From assembly GCA_963989245.1 (NCBI GenBank), contig OZ022339.1:41552431-41616430 (forward strand): a stretch of 64,000 bases of DNA. The letters run 5' to 3'. Of the stretch, positions 26,060 to 38,393 are shown piece after piece. The notes under the pieces are model-generated. The model saw nothing but the letters and a program-made list of their open reading frames with translations. It did not search any database and was not told where the DNA came from. Within the stretch, counting starts at the first letter, position 1, and every line of letters begins with the position of its first letter. Source of the stretch: Nansenia antarctica (Eukaryota; Chordata; Actinopteri; Argentiniformes; Microstomatidae). The translations under genes were made by a program, and so were the position numbers.

Positions 26060-26770
26060 AGATAATAGCGGGGAGCGAATTCAGAGTACTCAGAGCTGCT
26101 GCATCTCTTGCAGGCCTTCATCTCAGCATTCCAGCGGGAGTGTGTCCCAGCCTGAGGGATGAGGAATGGCCTTAATGAAGTTGGACAAGCCGGAATACAT
26201 GCATAAGAAAGATTTTAAATATTGATATGATGTCACAATGTAGCCGCATACATTGGCATGGTGAATTGGTTAGCGCCTGATGGCCCCCACTGCCTAATAC
26301 AGTGGGCCCAGAAATGATTAGCCTCATCAGAATTGATTGTGTATTCCGTGGGAGGCGCAAACACACAAAGACACCATTTGAATCAGTGAGGGCCTCATCC
26401 CTCGCAAACGCAAACTTCAGCCCGAACGCTTTACGATTTTTATTAATTTATTTTCAAACTATAAATTATTCAGGGCCACATGTAATTAACAGCTACTGAA
26501 TTTATATCACACTGCCATGCAAAGTATTAATGGAGGTTTATTAAAGAGCTTCATCAAGCGACAGACGGCGGCTTTCAGAGGACAGAAATAAATGGCTGCG
26601 TAATCGTTCAAATGGCCACAGAGAGGATTAATAGTGGACAATGTGCATCGGATCCAATTTATATTATCAGAGATGAATTTTCACCCTGACTGTGACCTCT
26701 GAACTTGTTATCACCTGCCATGCAAAGGCATTCATATTCAATTGGTCTTCAACTCTCCAACGATTCAAGT
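26060..26770. promoter_or_regulatory. Longest enhancer-like non-coding block in the window
   Basis: About 700 bp free of low-complexity DNA and without a coding frame. It is dense in homeodomain-type and related words: TTAATGAAG, GATTTTAAATATTGATATG, GGTTAGCG, GATTAGCC, TTTTATTAATTTATT, CATGTAATTAACAG, AGTATTAATGG, GGATTAATAG and ATTCAATTGG. It also has CATGCAAA words at about 26516 and 26720. This texture is what vertebrate developmental conserved elements look like, but conservation cannot be tested here. Confidence 0.37.
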
Positions 26771-26884
26771 CAAGAGAGGGACATTTGAGGGGCCGTGAAA
26801 GAAGCTTGTGGAGATGTAAAGGAGGCCCCCAGAACCCCAACAAACATGCCAGACGAGGAGATAAACTAGTTTAGAGATCTGAGA

Positions 26885-26963
26885 TGGCAGGGGACAGGCA
26901 AGGGGGGAAGGAGAAGGAAAAGGAGGAGGGGAAGACAGGGAGGGGCGGGGGGGGGGGGGGGGG
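26885..26963 (+). repeat. Polypurine tract ending in G17
   Basis: GGA/GAA-rich sequence is followed by a run of seventeen G at 26947-26963; quadruplex- and triplex-capable. Confidence 0.9.
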
Positions 26964-27059
26964 CTGTTATGTTTAACATTACATAAACATGAGGGACGCA
27001 CAAAGTTTCTATGCCATGTAAAGTAGAGAGTAGACTAGAGTGTTCCAGTTCTTTTTACT

Positions 27060-27480
27060 TTGAGCCTCGTGGTTAAAATAAATCTCGAGGTCAAACTTCA
27101 GGCCCCTTCCATTCAAGCGTGGGTCAGTGTTAAATTATTCACTGTGCCTGGGACCGCCGAGACGGACCAGATCAAGCAACTCGAGTGATGCCAGTTATAC
27201 TCTTGCCAGAGACTCGGCGGTATCGAGTCAGAAGTATGTAAACACCATCCATTTTCAGCCTGGCTAGAGCCATAGACACTTGTTTATTTGAAGCGCATGA
27301 CCCTGCATAGATGTTTGTGAAACACCGAAAATAGAATAACATATTTCCTTACTGCATCTATCCATGGTTACAACTAATTAGAATAGTAAATCTAAGCGCC
27401 CAGAGCCTGATTTTGATCTCATTAGTGAGATTGATCAATTAGTCAGTGTTATATTTCATGTGGCTGTTTGACATGTTGCA
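27060..27480. promoter_or_regulatory. Candidate regulatory block with a GC-rich inverted pair
   Basis: Non-repetitive sequence with CAACTAATTAGAATAG, CATTAGTGAG and GATCAATTAGTC words. Two perfect 9-bp inverted arms, ACCGCCGAG (27153-27161) and CTCGGCGGT (27213-27221), could form a stem around a 51-base loop. Confidence 0.27.
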
Positions 27481-27768
27481 AACAAGACTACTGAGGGTCA
27501 GTATGTTGTTATAAAGATGTACTGTATTTAGCAATGTACAGTGCTTTATGTGCATGTTGAGGAGGTCAGACCTTGCTGTATATGTGTGTTATTTGTCAAA
27601 AAAGCTCTCTCTTCTCAAACTGAAATATGCCTATGGCATCTAGGAATCTAGGGCCCTATTCTGTAACTAGTTTTTCCTGACCAGGTAATCAGGAATTTTC
27701 ATATACAGTATGGCATACATTTATATCATTGTCACATATTATACTATGATATTATTTCCATACACACA

Positions 27769-28072
27769 ATGTGACACATTCTAATGCTTAGGTCCTCATG
27801 TCGGGATCCGATGTAATGATCAGACTTTTCTTTCGAAAAATGTGAATACATTTCCGCGTTGGTGAGCCTGCTAACAGTGTAAAGTAGTGTTATAGTTAAG
27901 AGGATAGCAGTGGGGATTAGTCACCTAATGCATTTTGTTGCAGTATTTTGGCTAGACTAGTGAGTTTGTGTTGTGATTCTCAACAACTTTGAAATTCTGT
28001 GTTTCAAAAGAAAAGTCGGAACATTTTGATTGATTGACATGCGACCAAATGATCAGACTGTGTCACATATAT
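27769..28072. repeat. Long imperfect inverted repeat (possible MITE or fold-back element)
   Basis: Left arm about 27769-27838 and right arm about 28003-28072, with roughly 165 bp between. Both arm ends match in reverse complement over the same spacing: ATGTGACACA at the outer end, and GACTTTTCTTTCGAAA against GACTTTTCTTTTGAAA (15 of 16) at the inner end. The middle of the arms is more diverged. No target-site duplication or transposase is seen. Confidence 0.5.
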
Positions 28073-28470
28073 TCAGTCACACTATAATGGAAACATACTA
28101 GTCCTTACCAGTACTTATTACAAGCACTCAATTTCTGATGATTCTCTAACCTCCTAAATGTAGGTATCAAAATGTGAAAATGTAAATGTAACACAAGACC
28201 TGACCAGTGGGTCTATCATGTTGGTACTACATAAACACAGAAAGGCAAGAATATTACCGTACATACTGTATATCTAGCACATAGAGGGTTGTCATGTATA
28301 GCTGAGAGAGCATACGTATCCCATTCCAATTCAGATTTCCCTGGCTGCTAGACTCCTCCAGTAGGCCATGCATTACACAAGTCCTCCACAAGCCCCTTAA
28401 TCCCGACCAAGAGTCAATTTCAATCATCAGCCCTGACGTGTTCACTACATTTCTCCCTTTGCGTTTGTTC

Positions 28471-28473
<3 letters not shown>
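28073..28473. other. AT-rich spacer
   Basis: Nothing recognised. Confidence 0.4.

Positions 28474-28567
<94 letters not shown>
28474..28567. repeat. (CT)n microsatellite
   Basis: About 94 bp of essentially pure CT. Confidence 0.97.
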
Positions 28568-28569
<2 letters not shown>

Positions 28570-28952
28570 CCACTCTCTCTCCATTCCAAGGCATTGCCAG
28601 GGTTAACATGCTAATTCTGTTTTATGAGGTCTGACGGAGCCCACTCTCCAACACTTACATCTGTTCAACAATTATTAGACCGTTTTTGTCATAAAAAATT
28701 CAACACCCCCGAGTGTCGCACGAGTGAAACCTGAAAATTTATGCGGCGAATGGAATAGTTAATTTCTCAAAGGAACAGGGAAAAGGGCTAAAAACACAGA
28801 TTTACTTACAGATTCTCCAATTAAGTATGCCATATCCGGCTGACACGGTCTCCCGGTCGAGCCAGTGGACTGGAAAGAGACCTTGGTTCTCTCTGGATCA
28901 CGAACCCACCATGGTGGTTTAGTGGAGTACAGAAGTGTGTACACTTGGAGTT

Positions 28953-28984
28953 GTAGTCTACTACTGTATGTACAGTAGTACTAC
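28953..28984. repeat. Short palindrome
   Basis: Arms TACTACTGTA and TACAGTAGTA flank a 2-base centre (TG). The arms extend outward by GTAG/CTAC when a 2-base bulge on the left is allowed. Confidence 0.85.
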
Positions 28985-29059
28985 GGGTGCACCTTTCAGT
29001 TCCATTACTCATTCTCTGACTGAAATTAACTACTATAGAATAGTATGTTCCCAGAACAA

Positions 29060-29083
29060 TGTGTGTGTGTGTGTGTGTGTGTG
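29060..29083. repeat. (GT)n microsatellite
   Basis: Twelve GT units. Confidence 0.95.
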
Positions 29084-29925
29084 GCCACATCGTCATCGAT
29101 GCTACTGAGCCATATCATGCTTTACCCATCTGTTCCAGAATTACCGTCATTTGAAAAATGTGTGAAATAATAAGAAAGAAAATATAAAGGCACTCTAATT
29201 CTCCACCTAATGCAATTCTCAGGCCGTAATTGATTAATCTACTTTGTCATGTCCACACTGGGAAACAGTGGGGGTACCTACAATGACAGATATCTTTAAT
29301 AAAGATGGTCCTCACATGTCAGGATATATGATCATAATTGCATTGGCTGGAGCCATTCTTCAATCAGAATCTCCTGCCTGTTTTATAAGACTTAGAATGC
29401 CCAGGCCAAAAAGAGACAACAAACACCTCACAATTACATCTTTAAATTGGAATAGATTTAGCACATTATATACTTTTAGATATCAAGGAAATATTACTTG
29501 GTACCTACTCTTAAATGTCATTTGTAGCCTATAGCATGAACAGGAACTATAAATGAACAAATACAGTCAACCCAATTATTTCGAACTAATTATCAACCGA
29601 TATCCAATGACTATCCTAATTAGAGTCTGAGAATGGTTTACCACTAGTGCCAATACATAAACACCAGCTAGACTGTATCATCAATATGTCCTATGAAGAT
29701 GATGATGGTGAAGATAAGATGAAGAATATCCTTATTCGAATGGGAAGAACATTCAGATGAGGGGCAGAGAACTAAGCCGGCTATATGGCCACCTTGTGCC
29801 TTCACCCCGGTGAAGTGTAATTCTCTGAAACACCCATCCACCCCCCCCCCCTACCCCCCGGCTCCAAACCCCTATCCCCCCACTGACAGGCTGGAGGGAT
29901 GACCCTGAGAATCACATTATGTATA
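29084..29925. other. AT-rich non-coding DNA, C-runs near 29841-29880
   Basis: The 96-codon frame at 29244-29534 has no recognisable domain. C11 at 29841-29851 with further C-runs gives quadruplex potential on the minus strand. Confidence 0.4.
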
Positions 29926-30130
29926 TTTCTTAGCGGCCCCCTGCATTTGCATGTAGAAGACAGTTAAAATAAGGCCATAAATCAGCGGCAAACATATAAA
30001 TGGATTTGCGGGAGATTGAAACCCTCGGCGAGTCTCTTGAGCAAATATTTCAAGCCCCGTCTGAGAGATATCCACTGTCATTAACTAGCAGAGCCTCTCT
30101 GACCACTCAGCTTGTATATTTCCTTCATTA
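29926..30130. promoter_or_regulatory. Candidate regulatory block
   Basis: Non-repetitive sequence with GCATTTGCATG (POU-type), CATAAATCAGC, ATATAAATGG and CATTAACTAGC words. Inference from texture only. Confidence 0.27.
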
Positions 30131-30466
30131 CATGACGGGGAGAGGTGGGGGGAGAGAGGGAGAAGGGGGGTGACTATACGACTGCCTGCCCCGATAAATC
30201 TACCTGCATATTCTGATACGTGCTTTGTCATCAGGGGACGAACAGTTAAAAGGGGGGGTTTATCTCATTTTTCCAAGAGGTGTTGTTGTCTAATGCTTTG
30301 GGGAGAAACATTGTAATTTGAAACCTTACTTGCTACCCATTACACAATGGTGAATGCCCAGGCAAACCTTTAGTGGTTGATTAGTGAGAGGCAACCTTAT
30401 ATACAGTACAGGACACTGGTTTGTAGAGATATTCATGTTCAATGTAAAACTATTAAAACAGTCATT

Positions 30467-30620
30467 TTGATTGATTGATTGAAAACTTTATTAGAAGATT
30501 TGCAGAAGTAGGTACATGAAAGTACATATTACATACAAGGTCAACTAACAGGATAAAAACCCAAGAAAGCCACTGGCTTATTTCAATTGGGGTCCTTGAT
30601 TGATCATAGCATGCGCCAAT
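30467..30620 (-). mobile_element. LINE-type 3' end with (TCAA)n tail
   Basis: On the minus strand the sequence runs through AATTGAAATAAGCCAGTGGC and CTTGGGTTTTATCCTG words to an AATAAAGTTTTC signal and a (AATC)n tail at 30467-30482. This layout (a UTR ending in AATAAA directly before a 4-base tandem tail) is typical of fish non-LTR retrotransposon 3' ends. The 5' limit is uncertain. Confidence 0.62.
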
Positions 30621-32839
30621 CAGAAGGAAAAGGATTTATTGGATTTTTTGCATTGAGCAATCAATAAGACTGTCAGAAACATGTTTGGTTTCAACCTCCC
30701 TATTGAGAAATTCTTCTAAATGACTTCTCACTGAACAGATACAGAAGGTCCAAAAATGGGACCTAAACAGATAAGTGTGAAGTGATTGCATTACAGCCCA
30801 CATTGCTTCTGCTGCGAACTGTAGGAGTGAAAGTCATTAAGGAGAAAGAGAAAGGACCAAGACTGACTCAGACGGACACAGACGGGGGGGGTCAGAGAGC
30901 ATCCGCGTCCACAGGATCAACCTTGGCATGGCAATTTGTTGAATTAAGGGGAACACCTTTGAGTGTTAATCAGTTGAAGAAAGTGGGTCCCATTGTCGGT
31001 ATGTAGTCAAAGAGGGCACCATTCACCCAGATGCAGGGTCCAGATCTGTACAAGGCAGCTCAGTCATGATGCAGAGTGACCAGGGTTTCATCAAATTAGG
31101 CTTTTATGCTAAGCTAATTATCTGAGGAGATTGAGGGACCTCTGGTAGGTTCGCTGAAGAGATGTAGACAATGTAAACTGAAGGGAGGGTCACAGAGAGA
31201 AAGAAAAAGGGTGAATCATGGATATGGGCACATAATGATTTATGAAGTTTTTTCTATCCTTCTTTCACTGTGCCAGGTAAATGAGAATGACCAATGACCA
31301 TTATCTGATGAGAATATTAAACTGGATTCATTCACAGTAAATCTTGGCCGCATTTCGTACACGTTCCGTTTTTTTTCAATGATTTGCATTTCAGAGAGCA
31401 GTCTGAAGTCCGAAGTTTTACCAGTTGTTGAATATTCAAACAAGACAGATAGGTTGTATTAGTGCAAGCACCATGCAGATGCCTTCTTTGCTACTGAACA
31501 TTCATACCACGTGCTATAGAGAGCTCGTTCCCAATAAAGTGCAGTTCCGAGCCGTACTTTTAAGTCAACCCAGACCATCAACCAGAGATGTCCAGATGTT
31601 CTACAACATCTGACTATGCGAAAGCATGGCGTGTCCAGTCAAAGATCCAACGCAGCCTATGTTGGCCAACACCTGCCTTTGCAGATGGTCCGCTTCGGGT
31701 TCCGTCTCAGTGCGTCCAATGACATATCCTCATACATCTAAAAGCACTATCCTGTTATGTGAGGTTTGATTTTTTTTATATTTGCTGAAAGATACCCTCT
31801 GCTTCATACCTTGTATGACATGCTGTACATATGGTCCTCCCACAGCAAACAGGGACAGTTCCCAGACAGCATAGCACAATACTGTTGTTTCCTGAGACAC
31901 AGAAGCTGCCTGAGACAAAGTGCACATCTGAGAAAAACAATGTTTTTTTGTTATAAAAAATACTCTACAGTACACAAATTCTGTCTTTGGGTAATTTCAT
32001 GTTCACTATTTTAAAAACTGAAGAAGAGCAGTATTGACTTCCTGTAAAGACAATGGAGCATTGTGAATTAGGTAATCTACAATAGCTCTCGAAGAGATTA
32101 TTTGTACAGTATGCAAAGTATGCCATATTATAGACTGTTTTATTGTGAGGTGTAAAACCCAAAGAGCTAATGTCATTTATGTATTTGGGGAAATATATTT
32201 TAGTGGGTGTGTGCATTTACAGTACTGAACAACAAAGTAGTCCATTCCTAAAACATTAAACTAGTGAAATGGAGGTTGTAAAAGGTCTTAACTGCATGGG
32301 TGCCAAACTTACAGAACAGTGCTGCCCAACGAAGTAGAAACCCCCAAGAATGGATGCATTCCAATAGTATGCTGTTAATTAGAGCATACTGAACTCTTAT
32401 ATTTGGGCAGCTTTTTTGGGGAAACCGTTATCAAAATATTTGGGCAATGTGTAAATGCCTGAATAGTTCCCAATATCTTTGTTGAGCTCAAATAATCCAC
32501 TTGTACACACTTAAGGCATATGCAACAACTACGGGCTGATAGGAATGTCATGCCACTGCAAGTCTCTGTAAGGTATCACTTTGGTAGAATTTTAACAAAC
32601 AATTTAATTTTGAGGTCTGAAGAATGTTATACGAGGAAAAAAGATTCAGTCCCCCAATTAAAATAAAGAATAATGGTGTCAATATTATTTTGCCTTTGTT
32701 AAATGTAAGCACTCCTTTGCTTCTTGCATATATGAGCCATGCAACCAAGAAGTGGAGAGAGGCTATTTGTCTGAGCTCATTCCTGTTTACTATTTCATGA
32801 TTTCCGTGACAGCCTCTCAAAATGAAGAAAATAAATGAA
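30621..32839. other. Non-coding DNA, nothing recognised
   Basis: No gene is supported. The frames at 30782-31006, 31240-31443 and 31730-32216 overlap on both strands and lack domains. Confidence 0.45.
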
Positions 32840-33010
32840 AACACATTACTCTTTAATTAATATCAAAGCAAGGGAGCGACACATTATCGTCATGTAAATA
32901 CAGAAATCATGCTGCTAGCTCTTTTTATTATTTATGGGAGTGGACTCGTAGTCACATTTCATTATGGCACAGAGGAGCCAGCGAGGTCAGAGGGAGTTTC
33001 CGTTCACGGG
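32840..33010. promoter_or_regulatory. Candidate regulatory block
   Basis: CTTTAATTAATATC, GTCATGTAAATAC, CTTTTTATTATTTATGG and TTTCATTATGGC words lie in non-repetitive sequence. Motif evidence only. Confidence 0.25.
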
Positions 33011-34218
33011 CAGAGGAGATGCTAAAACGTGTTGGACGCTACGCATCATCTCAGAGGCCCCTGCTGTGGCAGTGGCAGCTTGATTGGCGTTAGCGCTATT
33101 GTTTTTAGCACAGAAACTTCTGGAGTCACAGATGTCAGGATATCCTCCACCTTAGCCACTAACAAGCTGTCATTTAGACAGCTGAGTGGTGGTGACTCCT
33201 ATGGTACGGCACTTATACCAATAGGTAATATCACTCATTGTTATTCTGGCCTTTGTTGTGTCAGTGTAGTTAAGTAGACGTGTTGAGGTCTGGTGACTAA
33301 TAAAGAAACACAATCAAGCGCAGAATGTTGTTTGACCATTACCATAAGGGGGTTGATGAGAATTTAAGATGGGGTGCATGTCTCTTCAGTGTGGAATCTG
33401 CTTTTGTTTATCTTTGTCTCTTGGCATATTTCCAGTTTCTAATTCTTCTTGGGAACCAGCCATCTTCACATTTGAGCTTATTTCATCATATGAACATGTG
33501 TACAGTGTCTCCAAGGACTCTTTGAGCATAAAGGTGATTTATATTTTCACTTTCCAACGTGAAAAAATATGATATTTAATTACTCTGGCTGGGAAAAACA
33601 CATTAATCCCAGAAAGAGTTATGGACAATCTTCATCATGAGTGGAGTAAATATAATATCAAGTGAGAGGTGTGGAATAAATCTTGCAGTAATGTGAAGGT
33701 CTGAGGAATCTCAAGTTCAAGATGCAAATATGTCTCATAATATTAGCTTGTGGGAGGTCATATCACTCTCAATTATGTTTGTCTTGAAAACATTTTGATT
33801 TCATTGTGCAGTGAAGCAAATACTCATACCTATGGAGTTTGTATGGTTAATGTTATATAATGGTCCCTGATATAAATAGTATATCTTAACTCTATCATTG
33901 CTTCATGGAGGAGGAATGAAGAGTTAATATTGCAAATAAGTACCTTCCAGGACATGCAAATTGAGAGGGTTGGAAATGGAATGTCTACAATATCATATGT
34001 AGCCTTGTTAGCGAGTGAGTACCAAACACTGAGGACAATCAAGACACCTTGTCACTTGCTTTTTTATCTCATTTCTTCTTGTGAAGAAAAAGCACTTTGA
34101 ATCTGCTAGTTTCACTGCATTTACATAACAAAGCCCTAAGAATAAGGTATATAGATGAACCACCCTCCACCACTATCCTGAATACCCATCAACATGCTGA
34201 AAATATACTCTATCACAC
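33011..34218. other. AT-rich non-coding DNA
   Basis: No gene, repeat family or transposon recognised. Confidence 0.45.
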
Positions 34219-34267
34219 CCACACACACATAAACACACACACAGACACAGACACAGACACACACCAC

Positions 34268-34315
<48 letters not shown>

Positions 34316-34451
34316 GCACACACACACACACACACACGCACACACACACACACACACACGCACACACACACGCACACACACACACACACGCACACACACA
34401 CACGCACGCACACACACACACACACACACACACAGACAGACACACACACAC
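34219..34451. repeat. (CA)n compound microsatellite with CGCA and GACA units
   Basis: About 230 bp of CA with three or four ACAG units at the left and recurrent CG variants. All frames over it are repeat translations. Confidence 0.98.
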
Positions 34452-35308
34452 TTGATTTTATCTCTCAATGAAAGTATCTGACAACCAAACCCCGAGATCT
34501 CCAATCCCAGTCTTTCACCATGGCCACACAGTCAGCAAATTGTAAGCATTAAAAGAAAGTTAAAAAGTTGGAGAAAAAAGGTAAAAAGAGAAGAAGAAGA
34601 AGAAAAAAATCACCTCACTCCACCGTCTACAATCCCCAGCGCCACCTACATATACCCCCCTCCCTTCTACACAGCTCCTCTCTTGGAAAGAATCAGGATG
34701 AAATGACATTATGCATATGAAAATGTCCAGAAAGATGTTTGATTTATGTATGCATTAGATGCAAATTCTATTACGGGACACAGGGCGGTTGTGAGATTTC
34801 TCTCTATCCAACACTTGGCTGCCCTGATCAAACCCCATCTCATTAATTCAGACAAGGGGAGAAAGATAGAGGGAGCGAAAGAGGGAGAATTGGAGGAAAT
34901 TTACAACCCGGACATAGGTTTAACAAAAATAAAGGGGGTGGGGTTGGTGTGGGGGGGGGGTGATTTGCATTCCAGCCTCTAAGGCCTCTGCAGACTGCCT
35001 GGAGGATTATCTGACCAGGTGTCCACACCAGGAGAGGCACAGCAGGCCCAGCCGCATCCGAATATTTAACAGAACAGGACTGAAATTGAGACATATATTT
35101 TAGATACATTTGAAATACTTCATAGTTGTGAGTAATGCATTGTATGGACATCATACTACCAGCAAATTGTGACCGAAACTATAAACACATTGTGATTATA
35201 TCTAAAGCAAGCGATGTCACCAACAATATCATTCCAGATGTATTTCACACTCATGTTATCATCAATATCTTAGAGCTACCATTAAACATTGTATTCCTGT
35301 GTGTATGT

Positions 35309-35311
<3 letters not shown>
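34452..35311. other. Non-coding DNA, G-rich near 34933-34960
   Basis: A short GAA tract lies at 34592-34608 and a G/T tract with an unbroken G-run at 34933-34960. Nothing else recognised. Confidence 0.4.

Positions 35312-35389
<78 letters not shown>
35312..35389. repeat. (GT)n microsatellite
   Basis: Thirty-nine uninterrupted GT units, 63 bp left of a giant AGT array. Confidence 0.97.
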
Positions 35390-35392
<3 letters not shown>

Positions 35393-35452
35393 ATGCATAA
35401 CTGTGTAATGAGTATAGTAGATGAGAGCCCTGCCAGGCTTGGTGATAGAAAC

Positions 35453-35911
<459 letters not shown>

Positions 35912-35999
35912 TTTCTAAAAGCAATGGCCCAGGCTATTCAGTCCCTCTCCTCTGTTCTCCCCATCACCTCTTCCTGCAGCCTCCTATGATTGAGGTCAG

Positions 36000-36130
36000 A
36001 TGGGGAATTCTTTACTGGCCTAACTAATGTGATTGCATCAGAGCAATACCCTTAAACTACATCAGGCCCTGATCTGCATACTAATTGGCCGCACTGTCCT
36101 TGACACTGACCTTGAAGAAGAGACCTTCAT
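36000..36130. other. Unique non-coding DNA
   Basis: CATACTAATTGGCC is the only homeodomain-like word. Low-confidence regulatory candidate. Confidence 0.2.
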
Positions 36131-36136
36131 TCCCTC

Positions 36137-36304
36137 AGGGGGGGTGGTGGCAGGAGGGGGTGGCGGGGCAGGAAGGAGGAGGGGGTGATGGGGTGCGGGG
36201 AAAAAAATACGGTGTCCGTCCGTTGCACACATTGCCATGCAAAGACACCCTTGCTCTGCATAACCTTCTCCCTCACAGAGAAGAGACCCCCCCCCCCCCC
36301 CCCC
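36137..36304. repeat. G-rich tract followed by C18 run
   Basis: 36137-36205 is rich in G-runs on the plus strand and C18 lies at 36287-36304, so G-rich DNA occurs on opposite strands within 150 bp. Confidence 0.85.
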
Positions 36305-36521
36305 GTCGCCCCCTATCTCCGCCTCTCTCCCCCTCTCTCTATGCATCAATGCAAATTATAACAATGGTCCAGGGCTTTATTCCCGGGGTAAGCCTGCGTG
36401 ACCTTCTGTGACAAGAAGCAGCAGAGACAAAAGGCCATTTCTCTCTGACTGCACACATGGACACAGTCAAACCACTCTCCATCCTGCCTGCCTGCCTGAC
36501 TCTTGCTTAGGAACCAGCTAG

Positions 36522-36552
36522 GAGATGGATGGATGGATGGATGGATTGATGG
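36522..36552. repeat. (GGAT)n tetranucleotide repeat
   Basis: Five to six GATG units with one variant. Confidence 0.9.
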
Positions 36553-38198
36553 GGGGCAGGGGGATAGAATAGGAGGGGGATTGGGGAAGATGCAAAAAGA
36601 CCATTTAAATCAAGAGAAAGGATATGAAATGCAGAATAGAAGAGACGCATGTGTTTGTGCACACCGCAAGCTGCATCAGGGTTGGTCTTTGGATATGTTT
36701 AGAGAATGCCATGTTGTTTGTGAACGAGGCCTGAGCTCACTGATACCCCATCTGACGTGGAACCTGAATGAACAGAAATCTAAATCACAAATACAAATCC
36801 TTTTAGAATGGGACCATACCTTAAACAGTATTTCCATGTTATGTTTGTCCCCAAAAAATAAAGTAATACACTGTTGGATGATATATACTGTATATATGTA
36901 TATATGAGATATGGACTGTGTATTTTTTCGATTAGTTTTGATTACATATCAAAGATCAAGAGTTGCTATGTATGGAAACACTTGACAGGCTGACATGCAA
37001 TTTGTATGCATGCTTGCTTCAAAGCAATGGAACACTGTGTTCTAAAACCTGTTTGTAGGTGTTTTCCTCGAAAAGTTGAACATGCTGTATGGATAATCCT
37101 CAAGAATCAGCTGTTGACATGTAATATTGTCAGCATCTATACTGGCACATGTCTGCCACACCCTACTGAGTAGCTGCATAATCAAAATAGGATATGTTTA
37201 CAAAGTTGAGTTTTACACTATCAAGGAAAGTACCAACGTTTGGTAAAGGAACAAAATGACCATAATGCAGAAATACAGTATAAGACATTATAACACAGAC
37301 ATAGATGCTCATGACACTCTTGTAATGCATTATGAACATATCATTAGTGTATTGTTCAAATTATGTGAAAAATTACTATTACAAAGTTATTTCACATATT
37401 ACTGTTCTAATATGTGTAGACACCTATGTAATATGTAGACATCAGTGGAATCTACAGTACATTTTTGTATTGTACGCATTTTCCATAACTATTCACAGGG
37501 AGCATTTTTTTGGGCGGGAGGGGGGGGGTGATGAAGCAGACCGATGGTCATATTATTTCGGTTATCAGTGTATAAAGCCAATATTTCAAAGTGGATATGT
37601 CGGACAACTCCTGAGACATTTACCGGAGTAGGAAAGGGTTATCGCAAAAATAGGTGCTTTTGCTTTGGTGGCGATTATTCCTTCAAAAAGAAGCAGTGCA
37701 ATCTGGCAGTCTCACATATGCTGAATACAAAGACTGTGCGAGAGACACAGACTCCTAAACAGCACCAGCAACAAAACCAACGGTTTTGAGCATAGATATG
37801 GATCACATGCTGAGTTATAGGCATGAGATGTTCTCTCGCTTTCATGCTCTGAGAAACTAAAGCAAGTAAATGAAAGGAGGGGTGCAGAGAAACGTTTATC
37901 AGACATGAATGCTACTAAACACTGAATGGTGGATCTCACTCCCTACACAACCCCTTATAGGCTTGACTATTCCAACTGTTTCCCAATTAGAAAATATGAA
38001 AGAACATGTTCTGAAGTAATCAATCAATATGATATGTTGATGTGTGTCTCTATGTACTCTCTATGTGATCATGTGTGCTGTTTTGTTTCCGAATGGTGCA
38101 TGAAATGTATCTGAATTCATCCTCTGAAGTGATCATTTTGCTAGCATTTAATAAGGTCCCATAAGAGATCTTTTTTTTTTAAGTTGTTGTTTTTACAG
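36553..38198. other. Non-coding DNA, nothing recognised
   Basis: The 134-codon frame at 36503-36907 begins in the GGAT repeat and has no domain; other frames are shorter. A G9 run lies near 37515. Confidence 0.4.
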
Positions 38199-38393
38199 GC
38201 TTTTCCATGGCTGAAAATGGGAACCTTTCAACCACTACTCCTTCTGTGCAGAACCTGAGCAGAGAGGAACGATTTTACCGTCGCACTCTTGCCCCAGGGA
38301 CAGCGATGCATTACACAGTCAAATTCCCCCCTTCTGAAAGGCAAGCCCCACTTCCCCTTAATGTGTGACAATTTGCCAGATGCCATTGACAAG
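38199..38393 (+). other. Candidate spliced exon, 195 nt
   Basis: A T-rich tract and TTTTTACAG acceptor end at 38198, and an AAG|GTAAGTG donor begins at 38394; both are close to consensus. The balanced composition differs from the T-rich flanks. An ATG at 38207 opens 53 codons ending with TGA at 38366; the peptide contains RRTLAPGTAMHYTVKFPPSE, which loosely resembles the APG...YTV-F-P pattern of ASH/MSP-type domains. No frame is open through the whole exon, so it would be a non-coding or UTR exon, a decayed exon, or a chance arrangement. Confidence 0.28.
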
